From contig CANNFB010000003.1 of the NCBI GenBank assembly GCA_947503785.1, forward strand, positions 62,001-126,000: a stretch of 64,000 bases of DNA. Reading direction: 5' to 3'. Every line of letters starts with the position of its first letter. The stretch's first letter is position 1. Both the position numbers and the translations under genes were made by a program. Below are positions 34,723 to 44,294 of this stretch, piece after piece. Source of the stretch: an uncultured Campylobacterales bacterium (GTDB lineage Bacteria; Campylobacterota; Campylobacteria; Campylobacterales; Arcobacteraceae). The notes below the pieces were generated by a model, which made no database searches, was not told where the DNA came from, and worked only from the letters and a program-made list of their open reading frames with translations.

Positions 34723-36702
34723 ATGCGTTTTGATGTATTAATAGCTGATAAAGAATTAAATTCTTTAGAAAAATTTGAAAATTATTCAGATGAAAAGCTA
34801 AAAAGCATAACAATTAATTTTTCTACTGATAGTAATAAAATAATAAATGATATAGAGAATTTAGACCTAATAGTTTTAAGTACACAACTAGATAATTATC
34901 AAGAGATAATTAAAAGTAGTATTGAAACTAAAACTTATGTAATTTTATTAGTAGATCCTAGTATTAACATAGATGAAGATTCGATCTATATAGATTACCT
35001 ATACACACCAATAAATACTAATAAGTTACTCCATAAGATAGAACAATATATAAATATTTTAAAAAAAGATATATTACATGCTCAAGAAAATGAAGTTTCA
35101 AACTCTATTATAAATAATATAACGAATCCTATTTTCTCAACAGATGGAGAAAAAGTGCTCTTTGCAAATGATTTCTTCTACAAATTAACAAATTGTACTT
35201 CTTTAGAAATGATAAATCAAAAATATGTTGAAATTGGTGATATATACCTTGAACATGAAAATTGTTTTACTAATGTGAACAATGATTGGCTAGAAAAATG
35301 TTCAGAAGAAGCTTTAAACGTATGTATTTTAAACCAAGAAGATAAGAATAGTTTTTTTACATTAAAAAAAATCTCTCTAAGTCACAATAATACGGATATA
35401 ATTCTCTTAAATGACATAAGTCATGAAATTAATCATAAAAAAGAACTATATAAACTTTTATATACAGATAATTTAACAAATCTAAATAACAGATCAATGC
35501 TAATTAAAGAATTACAAAATGATCAAAATCTAGTATTATCTTCAATATGTATTTTAGATATAAATTCTTTTAAAGAAATAAATGATTTTTATGGACATAA
35601 AGCGGGTGATTTAGTTTTACTTGAAATTGCTAATCTTATAAAAGAAATTATAAAAAAGTATTCCGATTTAAAATTATATAGATTTCCTTCAGATACTTAT
35701 TGTATTACGAATATAAAAGAGAATAAAGATGAGTTCTTAGAAACAATAAAAAAAATACTCGATACCTCTGATAAAACGGTATTTTATTATGATCAATTTG
35801 AAATTGATGTTAGATTAACAGCTGGTATTTCATTTTCACATAAAAACAATAAATTAATTACAGCTGATATTGCTTTACAAACTGCAAAAAAAGACCATAA
35901 AGATTATATGGTTTTCTATGATGAACTTGATAAACTGCAAGAGTATGAAAACAATATGTTATGGACTAAAAAACTAAAATCTGCATTTGCAACAGATAAT
36001 ATTGAAGTGTATTTTCAGCCACTTATAAATAATAAAACTCTAAAAGTTGATAAATATGAATGTTTAGTTAGACTAATTGATGAAGATGGAAAAGTTGTAG
36101 CACCATTTTTCTTTTTAGATATATCTAAAAAATCAAATCAATATACTAAATTAACTAAAATTGTTATTGAAAAATCTTTTAAGAAATTTGAGTATTTAAA
36201 TTTTGATTTCTCAGTAAATATTTCGTATGAAGATGTTGAAAACCCTGAGTTTTTAGAATTTATTCAAGAAATGCTTAAAAAATATGATGTATCTAATAAA
36301 GTAATCTTTGAAATACTTGAAGATGAAAACGTTAAAAATTATAGTCTTTTAATTTCATTTATTAATGAAATTAAATCTTTAGGTTGTAAAGTAGCTATTG
36401 ATGACTTTGGCTCAGGGTATTCAAACTTTGAGCATATACTAAAAATGAATATTGATTACTTAAAAATTGATGCATCCTTAATTAAAAATATAGCTATAGA
36501 TGAGAATTCCTATAAAATTACAAAAACAATAGTTGAGTTTGCAAAAAATCTAAATTTAAAAACTATTGCAGAATATGTTGAGAATAAAGAAATATTTGAT
36601 TTAACAAAAAAGTTAGGAATTGATTACTCTCAAGGGTATTATTTTTCAGAACCAATTTCTGACCCAAAGATAACTAATTTTAATAATGGACATAAAAGAT
36701 GA
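34723..36702 (+). CDS. PAS-like/degenerate GGDEF/EAL protein, likely c-di-GMP phosphodiesterase
   Basis: A 659-residue protein. Residues 1-110 look like a receiver-type fold that lacks a clear phospho-acceptor. A PAS-like region lies at about 125-240. A GGDEF domain follows whose signature is lost (RFPSDTY near 320-326), so it should not make c-di-GMP. The EAL domain (about 410-655) keeps the catalytic set: ECLVRL with Glu446, NISYEDV, DDFGSGYSNF near 560, LKIDASLI and AEYVENKE. It is probably a phosphodiesterase with an allosteric GGDEF. It overlaps the next gene by four bases (ATGA). Confidence 0.88.
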   Translation: MRFDVLIADKELNSLEKFENYSDEKLKSITINFSTDSNKIINDIENLDLIVLSTQLDNYQEIIKSSIETKTYVILLVDPSINIDEDSIYIDYLYTPINTNKLLHKIEQYINILKKDILHAQENEVSNSIINNITNPIFSTDGEKVLFANDFFYKLTNCTSLEMINQKYVEIGDIYLEHENCFTNVNNDWLEKCSEEALNVCILNQEDKNSFFTLKKISLSHNNTDIILLNDISHEINHKKELYKLLYTDNLTNLNNRSMLIKELQNDQNLVLSSICILDINSFKEINDFYGHKAGDLVLLEIANLIKEIIKKYSDLKLYRFPSDTYCITNIKENKDEFLETIKKILDTSDKTVFYYDQFEIDVRLTAGISFSHKNNKLITADIALQTAKKDHKDYMVFYDELDKLQEYENNMLWTKKLKSAFATDNIEVYFQPLINNKTLKVDKYECLVRLIDEDGKVVAPFFFLDISKKSNQYTKLTKIVIEKSFKKFEYLNFDFSVNISYEDVENPEFLEFIQEMLKKYDVSNKVIFEILEDENVKNYSLLISFINEIKSLGCKVAIDDFGSGYSNFEHILKMNIDYLKIDASLIKNIAIDENSYKITKTIVEFAKNLNLKTIAEYVENKEIFDLTKKLGIDYSQGYYFSEPISDPKITNFNNGHKR

Positions 36703-38018
36703 ATAAAGAAATATTAGAAAATATCTCTGTACTGTATGTAGAAGATGAAAAAGATGTTCGTGAATTTACGGCAAAACTTTTAGGCTCTTTAGTAAAAAAA
36801 GTATATTCAGCTGAAAATGGTTTAGATGGATTAGAACAGTTTAAAGAAAATAAAGAAACTATAGATTTAATTGTTTCAGATATTAATATGCCAAAAATGG
36901 ATGGTTTAGAGATGTGTGCACATATTAAAGAAATTAATAAAGAGATACCAATTGTAATCACAAGTGCTCATAATGATCCAAGCTTCTTAAAAAAAGCTAT
37001 TAATGTAGGTGTTAGTACATATGCTATGAAACCAATAGATTTATATCAACTAGTTGAGAGTATGATAAAAGCAATTGAGCCTATATATTTAAAAAGAAAA
37101 CTAGAAAAATTAAATATATCTTTAGAAACTAGAGTTGATAATGAAATAGAAAAAATAAAATCTATTCTTGATGCACAAGATAACATTATTCTTCTATCAA
37201 ATAAAAGAATTATAAAAAATGTAAATAAAAGCTTTTTAGAATTTTTTAAAGTAAATTCAATAGAGGAATTTAGAAAATTATCAGATAATATATTTGATTA
37301 TTTTATTGAAGATTATGGTTTTATTTCAAAAGAAACTCTAAAAGGACAAGAATGTTATTACCAGTATATAAAAAGTTTAAAAGAAGTTGATAGAGTTGTA
37401 AAGATTAAAAACTCTCAAGATGAAATAAAAATTTTTACAATTAATGTTGATAATTATGATGATATAAACGACTTTTATGTAATATCATTAACGGATATTA
37501 CGCAGTTAAAAGAAAAATCAAATTTATTAGAATACCAAGCTTCACATGATAATTTAACCGGATTATTTAATAGAAATAAGTTTAAAAGTTTATTTGGAAA
37601 AGAGATAAGAAGAGGAATTAGATACAGTAGTCAATTATCTTTAGTTTTATTTGATATAGACTTCTTTAAAGTTGTAAATGATACATATGGACACCAAGTA
37701 GGAGATGAAGTATTAAAAGAAATGGCTATTATTATAACTCAAAGTGTTAGAGAACATGATACTGTTGTTAGATGGGGAGGAGAAGAATTTCTTATCTTAC
37801 TTCCAGAAACACAACTTGAAGGTGCTCGTATAGTTGCTGAAAAAATCAGAAGTAGAATTTGTAAAAAACAATTAACAAAGAATAATTTAAATATAACAGC
37901 AAGCTTTGGAGTTACTGTTATGCAAGAAAAAGACACTGAAGATAGTTTTATCGCTAGGGCCGATGAAGCACTATATGAAGCTAAAAAATCAGGAAGAAAT
38001 AAAGTAGTAACTATATAA
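36699..38018 (+). CDS. Response regulator diguanylate cyclase (REC-PAS-like-GGDEF)
   Basis: A 439-residue protein. The receiver (residues 8-125) has D61 in IVSDINMPK and KPIDLYQ as the Lys motif. A PAS-like middle is at about 150-270. The GGDEF domain is active by motif: DIDFFKVVNDTYGHQVGD and GGEEF at 360-364. An I-site REHD lies five residues before GGEEF, so product feedback is expected. The upstream phosphodiesterase overlaps by four bases, giving an opposing enzyme pair under one promoter. No kinase is adjacent. Confidence 0.92.
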   Translation: MNKEILENISVLYVEDEKDVREFTAKLLGSLVKKVYSAENGLDGLEQFKENKETIDLIVSDINMPKMDGLEMCAHIKEINKEIPIVITSAHNDPSFLKKAINVGVSTYAMKPIDLYQLVESMIKAIEPIYLKRKLEKLNISLETRVDNEIEKIKSILDAQDNIILLSNKRIIKNVNKSFLEFFKVNSIEEFRKLSDNIFDYFIEDYGFISKETLKGQECYYQYIKSLKEVDRVVKIKNSQDEIKIFTINVDNYDDINDFYVISLTDITQLKEKSNLLEYQASHDNLTGLFNRNKFKSLFGKEIRRGIRYSSQLSLVLFDIDFFKVVNDTYGHQVGDEVLKEMAIIITQSVREHDTVVRWGGEEFLILLPETQLEGARIVAEKIRSRICKKQLTKNNLNITASFGVTVMQEKDTEDSFIARADEALYEAKKSGRNKVVTI

Positions 38019-38031
38019 TAGGTACTACTTT
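38001..38031. terminator. Bidirectional terminator between the GGDEF gene and lptB
   Basis: A long stem AAAGTAGTA / TACTACTTT extended by CTAT / ATAG across one mismatch. It begins within the last codons of the GGDEF gene and faces the convergent lptB end. Confidence 0.6.
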
Positions 38032-38040
38032 AATATAAAC

Positions 38041-38763
38041 CTAGAAGTTAAAATCTTCTCCCAAGTAATGTTCTCTTACTTTTTTGTCTAGTCTAATTTC
38101 ATCACTCGTGCCACTTGCTAATAAAGCCCCAGCTTTCATAACATAAGCTCTATCACAAATTTCTAAAGTTTCTCTTACATTATGATCTGTAATTAAAACT
38201 CCAATATTAATTTTTGTTAATTGTGCAATAATTGCTTGAATATCTTTTACCGCAATTGGGTCAACACCAGCAAAAGGTTCATCAAGCAATAAAAACTTAG
38301 GATGAGATACTAAAGCTCTAGCTATTTCAGTTCTTCTTCTCTCTCCTCCTGACAAAGAAACACCTTTTCTTTGTCTAATTGGTTCAATATTAAATACTTC
38401 AAGTAATTCTTCAACACGTTTATGTTGTTCAGCTTTATCATCAGTTACAATTTGAGCTGCTAGCATTAAGTTATCTTCAACAGATAAGTCTTTAAAAATT
38501 GAAGACTCTTGAGGTAAGTACCCTATTCCTCTTAAGGCTCTTTTATGTAAAGGAAGACTTGTAATATCTTTATCATCAAAATAAACTTCACCAGAAGTTG
38601 GTTTTACTAAACCACAAACTGTATAGAATGTTGTAGTTTTTCCAGCACCATTTGGTCCTAGTAAACCAACAATTTCCCCTGAATTTACTTCTAATGAAAT
38701 GCCATGTAAAATTTGTGTTTTTTTGATTGCTTTTGTTATATTTTCTATTCTTAATTTATGCAT
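38041..38763 (-). CDS. lptB: LptB, LPS export ABC ATPase
   Basis: A 240-residue ABC ATPase energising the LptBFG lipopolysaccharide extractor. Walker A GPNGAGKTT is near 35-43, the signature is SLSGGERRRTEIARAL, and FLLLDEPFAGVDPIAV is the LptB Walker B block. The H-loop is ITDHNVRETLEICDRAYVM. It overlaps tsaE by eight bases. The lptF/G genes are not in the window. Confidence 0.96.
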   Translation of the reverse strand: MHKLRIENITKAIKKTQILHGISLEVNSGEIVGLLGPNGAGKTTTFYTVCGLVKPTSGEVYFDDKDITSLPLHKRALRGIGYLPQESSIFKDLSVEDNLMLAAQIVTDDKAEQHKRVEELLEVFNIEPIRQRKGVSLSGGERRRTEIARALVSHPKFLLLDEPFAGVDPIAVKDIQAIIAQLTKINIGVLITDHNVRETLEICDRAYVMKAGALLASGTSDEIRLDKKVREHYLGEDFNF

Positions 38764-39169
38764 TTATTTTATATAACCTTTTATTATCACTTTTTTCTAT
38801 TTCTACTAAAATTACATTATATCCATACTCTTCTAATAGATTCTGTAGTTTTTCATCACCCCACTCTACAAAGTGAGTTCCTGTATGTTCAAATTCTTCA
38901 AGCATTCCTAATGCAATAAATTCTTCTAAAGTTTTATTGTAAATGTCATAGTGATAAATATTATTTGAATAAATTGATTGTAATGAAAAGGTAGGAGAAG
39001 TAACTAAGTCATTTAAGCCTAAGGCTTTTACATAGTTTTTAACAAGTGTAGTTTTTCCACTTGCTAAATCACCTCTTAAAATTACAATAGTATCCCCATT
39101 TATAATAGTTTTTAATTCATCAACAATAATATTTATATTTTTTAAATCTAAATTAAACTCTTTTCTCAA
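38756..39169 (-). CDS. tsaE: TsaE, tRNA t6A biosynthesis ATPase
   Basis: A 137-residue P-loop ATPase required with TsaB and TsaD for N6-threonylcarbamoyl-adenosine in tRNA. Walker A GDLASGKTTL is near 34-43, and SPTFSLQSIY and HYDIYN are TsaE motifs. FVEWGDE near residue 100 is a conserved element. It lies between trpD and lptB and overlaps the latter. Confidence 0.93.
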   Translation of the reverse strand: MRKEFNLDLKNINIIVDELKTIINGDTIVILRGDLASGKTTLVKNYVKALGLNDLVTSPTFSLQSIYSNNIYHYDIYNKTLEEFIALGMLEEFEHTGTHFVEWGDEKLQNLLEEYGYNVILVEIEKSDNKRLYKINA

Positions 39170-39177
39170 AACTAAAC

Positions 39178-40158
39178 CTATAATTGATTTGAAACTTTTA
39201 TAATTTGCTCAAGTTTTTCTTTTGATTTTCCATTTAAAATAGCTTCTTTTGCCATTTCAATTCCATCTTGAAAATCTCTAGCTTTTTCATCAACTATTAA
39301 AGCTGCTGCTGTATTTATTAAAACAATATCAAGCTTAGCACCTTTAATATTATTTGATAAAATTTCTTTAGTTATATTTGCATTAAAGTTTGCATCTCCA
39401 CCCATGACTTCCTCTTTAGGAGCTAGTTTTAAGCCATAATTTTCTGGATTAATTTCAAAGTCTTCTATTCTTCCATTGAACAATGACGTTCCATAAGATA
39501 TATCAGACATAGATATCTCATCCATTCCGTCTTTTGAAGATATTATTATTGATCTTTTAGTTTCTAACATATCTAAGGCATAAGCAATTTTATTAATATA
39601 TGATTTATCAAACACTCCAATTAGTTGTTTAGATACAGTCGCAGGATTTGATAGAGGACCTAAAATATTAAATATAGTTCTATGTGGAATACTTTTTCTA
39701 ATAGGCATAATATACTTCATTGCAGGATGATGATTTTGTGCAAACATAAATGTAAAACCAGTTTCTTCTATCATTTTTGCAGAATTTTCTAGGGATAAAT
39801 TAAGTTTAATATTTAATGATTCTAGCATATCCGCACTACCTGATTTACTTGTAATACTACGATTTCCATGTTTAGCAACATAAGAACCACATGCTGATAA
39901 AAGAATTGAAACTGTTGTAGAAATATTAAAAGAGTTTGATTTATCTCCACCTGTTCCACAATTATCAATAATTTTTTCTTTTAAATCATAATGAATTGGT
40001 AAAGGAATAAGATGATCTCTCATGGCACTCGCAGCTCCTGCTATTTCAGCAGCAGTTTCGCCTCTTTCGTAAAGTTCAATTAGATATTCTCTTACTTCAT
40101 CTTCGGGTAATCTATTTTCAAAGATATCATCAAATTTCAATTTTGCTGTATTAAACAT
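39178..40158 (-). CDS. trpD: Anthranilate phosphoribosyltransferase
   Basis: A 326-residue enzyme of tryptophan synthesis, transferring phosphoribose from PRPP to anthranilate. The PRPP motif DNCGTGGDKSNSFNIST is near 65-81, KHGNRSITSKSGSADMLE is near 109-126, and RTIFNILGPLSNP is near 165. It is not fused to TrpG. No other tryptophan gene is beside it; the trpB in this window is 15 kb away. Confidence 0.96.
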   Translation of the reverse strand: MFNTAKLKFDDIFENRLPEDEVREYLIELYERGETAAEIAGAASAMRDHLIPLPIHYDLKEKIIDNCGTGGDKSNSFNISTTVSILLSACGSYVAKHGNRSITSKSGSADMLESLNIKLNLSLENSAKMIEETGFTFMFAQNHHPAMKYIMPIRKSIPHRTIFNILGPLSNPATVSKQLIGVFDKSYINKIAYALDMLETKRSIIISSKDGMDEISMSDISYGTSLFNGRIEDFEINPENYGLKLAPKEEVMGGDANFNANITKEILSNNIKGAKLDIVLINTAAALIVDEKARDFQDGIEMAKEAILNGKSKEKLEQIIKVSNQL

Positions 40159-40161
40159 TAA

Positions 40162-40413
40162 TTATCCTTCAATCTTTTCTACGTATTCACCCATTTTAGA
40201 TTTAGGTGTAGATTTTACGCTTGGTATTTGCAATACTTTAAACTTATCACTTCTTTCAAGATATCTAATTTCTATAATATCTCCAAGCTTCACTTCTTTT
40301 GCTTTTTTAACTGCAAGATTATTTATAAAAACAACTTTATGTTGTAACATATCTTCAGCAACTGCTCTTCTTTTTGTAATATTAACTGCGTTTAAAAATT
40401 TATCTATTCTCAT
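40162..40413 (-). CDS. S4-domain RNA-binding protein (Hsp15-like)
   Basis: An 83-residue S4 RNA-binding protein: MRIDKFLNAVNITKRRAVAEDML is the S4 helix pair, followed by VKLGDIIEIRY. Hsp15/RqcP-like proteins bind stalled or free 50S subunits. It is shorter than E. coli Hsp15, so it may be just the S4 core. The trpD start lies three bases downstream. Confidence 0.85.
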   Translation of the reverse strand: MRIDKFLNAVNITKRRAVAEDMLQHKVVFINNLAVKKAKEVKLGDIIEIRYLERSDKFKVLQIPSVKSTPKSKMGEYVEKIEG

Positions 40414-40482
40414 AATTTGGATTATAGCTAATTTTAGATAAAATGATAGCCTTAAAAATAATGATAATCATAGGATAAATTT

Positions 40483-41730
40483 ATGAGTAAAAAAGATGTT
40501 AAAAAAGTAGTTCTAGCTTACAGTGGTGGGCTTGACACTTCTGTTATTTTAAAATGGCTTCAAGATGAATATAATGCTGAAGTTATCACATTTACAGCTG
40601 ATTTAGGTCAAGGTGAAGAAGTTGAACCTGCACGTGAAAAAGCACTTGCAATGGGTATTAAACCTGAAAATATTTTTATATTAGATATTCAAGAAGAGTT
40701 CGTAAAAGATTATGTATTCCCAATGTTTAGAGCAAATGCAATTTATGAAGGTGAATATTTATTAGGAACTTCTATTGCACGTCCTTTAATTTCAAAGAAA
40801 CAAATTGAAATTGCTGAAAAAATGGGTGCAGATGCTGTATCTCATGGTGCTACAGGAAAAGGTAATGACCAAGTTAGATTTGAACTTGGATATTTAGGAT
40901 TAAATCCAGATATTACTGTTATTGCTCCTTGGAGAGAATGGGATTTAAACTCAAGAGAAAAATTACTTTCTTATGCTGCAAAACATGGTATTACAATTGA
41001 TAAAAAACATTTAGATGCAGATGGTAATCCAGCAGTTAGTCCATATTCAATGGATGCTAACCTTTTACATATTTCGTATGAAGGTTTAAGTTTAGAAAAT
41101 CCAAATGCAGAACCTGAAGAATCTATGTGGTTATGGTCAGTCTCTCCTGAAAATGCACCTGATAAGGCTGAATACATTACTATTGGATATAAGAATGGTG
41201 ATCCAATTTCAATTAATGATAAAGAAATGTCACCTGCTACAATTCTAAGAACACTTAATGAATATGGAAATAAGCATGGTATTGGAAGAATTGATATTGT
41301 AGAAAATAGATATGTTGGTATGAAAGCTCGTGGTTGTTATGAAACGCCAGGTGGAACTATTATGCTAAAAGCACATAGAGCAATTGAATCTATTACTTTA
41401 GATAGAGAAGCTGCGCATTTAAAAGATGAATTAATGCCTAAGTATGCAAAATTAATCTACCAAGGTTACTGGTTCTCACCTGAGAGAGAAATGCTTCAAA
41501 CTGCAATTGATTCTACTCAAAAAGATGTTGAAGGTACTGTTAGACTTAAACTTTACAAAGGTAATGTAATTGTTGTAGGACGAGAGTCTGAAAAATCATT
41601 ATTTTCTGAAGCACACTCAACTTTTGAAGAAGATGAAGTTTATAATCAAAAAGATGCAGAAGGATTTATTAGACTTAATGCATTAAGATTTATTATTGCT
41701 GGACAAAATAAAAAATACTATCACTTATAA
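40483..41730 (+). CDS. argG: Argininosuccinate synthase
   Basis: A 415-residue ATP-dependent ligase joining citrulline and aspartate. The PP-loop [17 protein letters not shown] is at residues 9-25; [15 protein letters not shown] is near 115-129 and [14 protein letters not shown] is near 280. It is typical of the bacterial type. It uses citrulline made by ArgF 14 kb upstream. It ends in an intrinsic terminator. Confidence 0.97.
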   Translation: MSKKDVKKVVLAYSGGLDTSVILKWLQDEYNAEVITFTADLGQGEEVEPAREKALAMGIKPENIFILDIQEEFVKDYVFPMFRANAIYEGEYLLGTSIARPLISKKQIEIAEKMGADAVSHGATGKGNDQVRFELGYLGLNPDITVIAPWREWDLNSREKLLSYAAKHGITIDKKHLDADGNPAVSPYSMDANLLHISYEGLSLENPNAEPEESMWLWSVSPENAPDKAEYITIGYKNGDPISINDKEMSPATILRTLNEYGNKHGIGRIDIVENRYVGMKARGCYETPGGTIMLKAHRAIESITLDREAAHLKDELMPKYAKLIYQGYWFSPEREMLQTAIDSTQKDVEGTVRLKLYKGNVIVVGRESEKSLFSEAHSTFEEDEVYNQKDAEGFIRLNALRFIIAGQNKKYYHL

Positions 41731-41744
41731 AATATAAAACTTAA

Positions 41745-41773
41745 CAAAAAAGACTAGCTGCTAGTCTTTTTTG
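41745..41773. terminator. Terminator after argG, first copy of a repeated hairpin
   Basis: A 13-base stem with A-rich and T-rich arms around GACTAG / CTAGTC and a three-base loop. Both the plus-strand argG and the minus-strand receptor gene end next to it, so it can serve both. A near-identical hairpin occurs at 44155-44183. Confidence 0.85.
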
Positions 41774-41804
41774 TATTTACTCATCAATTAAAAGAAACTA
41801 CTTC

Positions 41805-43850
41805 CTAAAAATCATAAGAAAGTGTTAAACCAATTGTTCTAGGTGCTCCTGATTGTGTATAAAGTTCATCTGCCCATCCATTAGCAGGGTTGTTTCCAAA
41901 ATAAAATCCACGTACTTCATACTCTTTATTTGCAATATTTCTAATCCATGTTGATATAGTAAATGCCCCATCTGTATATTCTAAACTAGAATTAAAAAGT
42001 TCATAAGAAGCCGATTCTTCATTATGACTATCTGAGAAATAAGTAGATCCTTTTCCTTCAACATTAGCTTTAAATGTCCATGCATCAAAAAAGAAATAAT
42101 CGAAACCTACATTATATTGATAAACAGGTGAATTTGCAGGTGTACGTCCAGACATATCATATCTATCAATCTTATATTCATCAAATTTAGATTTTAATAA
42201 GCCTAGACTTGTATGAATATGTAAAACATCATTTGGATAGTAATCAAGTTGCGATTCTAAACCATAGTATGTTCCTTTTCCTGCATTAGTTAGGTAAGAA
42301 TCCCAAGAATCCCAAGAATTTACGCGTGGAAGATAGTTTTTTACTTGTTGGTCTTTTCTTTTTCCATAGAAAAAATTCAATCTACTTTTAACAATATCAT
42401 CAAAATGACTAGTGTTTAATCCTAAATCTAAATTCCATAAAGCTTCTGTATCATACTTTTTTTGATTAAGGGCTAATCTATTAACAGAATTTACACCACC
42501 GGGTTTATATCCTTTAGAAAGTGTCGTATAAAAAAGACTATTTGATGTAGCTTGATAGTTCAATCCTAGTTTACCACCAAATAAAACTTCATTAGTATCT
42601 ATATTAATATTTGCACTATCATTATAATCTGATTCCCATTTTTCAACTCTTAAACCTGAAATAAATGTTAATTTATCAGTAAAGTGTGTATCTAATTGTC
42701 CATAAATAGCTTTATTTTTAGTTTTATAATTACTATTAAAACTATTATCTTCATTCATTCTCTCACTATAGTCTTTATAATAAGTTCCTACCGTCCAATC
42801 TGTAAGCCCATTAAAAATTCGGCCATCTTGATCTGAAACTAGTCTCATATCAATATCTGTTTGTTTTCTATCTCTAAGATATTCTTTAAATGAACTCCAA
42901 ACAATAGCATTATTATTATACCAATCTTCATCATAACTATATTCTAAATCAGACTTACTATGGCTAAGAGAAGAAATTAAATGCATTTTAGAATTAAGTT
43001 GATAAGTTGATTTTAATGAAAAAGCATTAGTATCTTCTTTATCTTTTCCTGGTTCATCTGAGTATGAGTTTCTAGTGCTATCATACGTCCAGGCATCATA
43101 TCCATTATTAATATTTGTATGATTTATATTCATGTCTACTTGATGGTCATCTGAAGTAAACCATCTAAGATGTGCTTTAGCAGTTAGTTCATCAATATTA
43201 TTTGTATCATCACGTCCTAAATAGATGTTTTTCATATAGCCATCACTTGTATTTTTATACAAAGAAAATCTTGAAAGTAATTTGTTCTCAATTATTGGTG
43301 CATTAATTGCAATACCAACTGCTTTACTATTATAATTTCCTATTGTAGTTTCAATACGTCCACTTGCATCATTTGTAGGTTCATTACTTTGAACATTTAT
43401 AACACCGGCCATTCCATTTGCACCAAAAGTAGTGCCTTGCGGACCTCTTAGTACTTCTACTTGTTTAACATCAAAAAGATTTAATCCTAAGGTACTTTGA
43501 GAATAATCAATCCCATCAGATATTACTCCGACAGATGGATTAGTTGGAGTAGCATATTGACTTCGCTCCCCTATTCCTCTGATTTGAATATATTTTGCTT
43601 TTGATGCACCTGATGAAAAGTTTACGTTTGGAGTTGAGGCTAAAGTTTCAACAAAAGATTTTGAAGCTTTATCGTAAATCTCGCCTTCTCCTATCACAGT
43701 TACACTATTAGTTGTTTGTGACAGCTTCTTTTCTCTAAAATCAGCTCCAACAACAATAGGATCAAGGGTAATAGTTTCTTCTGCAATTGCAGTTGTATTA
43801 AGTGTTGCATAAGATGTAATCATCAATACGTTTAAAATGTTAGATTTCAT
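41805..43850 (-). CDS. TonB-dependent outer-membrane receptor under TPP riboswitch control
   Basis: About 681 residues from the ATG at 43850, which follows AAGGAAAC and gives a signal peptide (MKSNILNVLMITS... TTAIA). The plug domain has LDPIVVGADFREK, VEVLRGPQGTTFGANGMAGVINV and IRGIGERSQYAT. The rest is a beta-barrel ending RTIGLTLSYDF with a terminal Phe. It imports a ligand with TonB energy. The TPP riboswitch directly upstream argues for thiamine or a precursor. A longer in-frame start at 43928 adds a hydrophobic 26-residue leader and is less likely. Confidence 0.9.
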   Translation of the reverse strand: MKSNILNVLMITSYATLNTTAIAEETITLDPIVVGADFREKKLSQTTNSVTVIGEGEIYDKASKSFVETLASTPNVNFSSGASKAKYIQIRGIGERSQYATPTNPSVGVISDGIDYSQSTLGLNLFDVKQVEVLRGPQGTTFGANGMAGVINVQSNEPTNDASGRIETTIGNYNSKAVGIAINAPIIENKLLSRFSLYKNTSDGYMKNIYLGRDDTNNIDELTAKAHLRWFTSDDHQVDMNINHTNINNGYDAWTYDSTRNSYSDEPGKDKEDTNAFSLKSTYQLNSKMHLISSLSHSKSDLEYSYDEDWYNNNAIVWSSFKEYLRDRKQTDIDMRLVSDQDGRIFNGLTDWTVGTYYKDYSERMNEDNSFNSNYKTKNKAIYGQLDTHFTDKLTFISGLRVEKWESDYNDSANINIDTNEVLFGGKLGLNYQATSNSLFYTTLSKGYKPGGVNSVNRLALNQKKYDTEALWNLDLGLNTSHFDDIVKSRLNFFYGKRKDQQVKNYLPRVNSWDSWDSYLTNAGKGTYYGLESQLDYYPNDVLHIHTSLGLLKSKFDEYKIDRYDMSGRTPANSPVYQYNVGFDYFFFDAWTFKANVEGKGSTYFSDSHNEESASYELFNSSLEYTDGAFTISTWIRNIANKEYEVRGFYFGNNPANGWADELYTQSGAPRTIGLTLSYDF

Positions 43851-43929
43851 TGTGTGTTTCCTTAAAATATTAAAAAGGAAAGAGAATATAATTAAATTAA
43901 AAATAAGTGAGTATTCAAAATAAAACATT

Positions 43930-44035
43930 ACTCTTCCCTACGCTGGTATTATCCAGTTCAAGTTCAACGGGTTAAGTATGAATTACTATTCTCAGCTAAA
44001 TCTTAATGATGAAGCACCCCGAGAGTCGAGAGGAT
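43930..44035 (-). promoter_or_regulatory. TPP riboswitch (THI box)
   Basis: Read on the minus strand it has the THI-box core elements in order: CGGGGTGC, GCTGAGAATAG, ACCCGTTGAACTTGAACTGG, ATAATACCAGCGTAGGGAAG. P1 pairs ACTCTC (44026-44021) with AGAGT (43934-43930). It precedes only the TonB receptor gene. The mechanism is uncertain: I see no strong terminator stem between it and the gene. The remaining gap to the receptor ATG is 79 bases. TPP should shut the gene down. Confidence 0.95.
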
Positions 44036-44038
44036 TTT

Positions 44039-44075
44039 ATTATAAGCTATATAAAAATACCCTTAACATATTATA
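44039..44075 (-). promoter_or_regulatory. Candidate -10 elements for the riboswitch transcript
   Basis: Two TATAAT boxes occur on the minus strand, at 44044-44039 and 44075-44070. The nearer one would start transcription close to the first base of the THI box. No clear -35 is visible for either. Which is used cannot be told from sequence. Confidence 0.4.
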
Positions 44076-44154
44076 AGACCTGAGTTATTTCTGTCTAATT
44101 AATAAAATCAAACAAGTAAGCATGTCATTTATATATAATTTACATATAACTTAC

Positions 44155-44183
44155 CAAAAAAGACTATTTTTTAGTCTTTTTTG
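44155..44183. terminator. Orphan terminator, second copy of the argG hairpin
   Basis: Stem CAAAAAAGACTA / TAGTCTTTTTTG with a five-T loop, nearly identical to 41745-41773 including flanking ACTTA(A/C). It lies between two divergent genes, so it does not end any gene I can see. The 366-base gap 43929-44294 holds this, the riboswitch and promoters only; I find no ORF in it. Confidence 0.75.
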
Positions 44184-44294
44184 TTTCTTTTTAAAGCTAC
44201 AGTTTTGTTATACTATTCGTATAAATTTTATATATACATAAATTGCTTCTATATTGCTACTATTATTATGTAAGATTTCAGTACAAATAAATGT

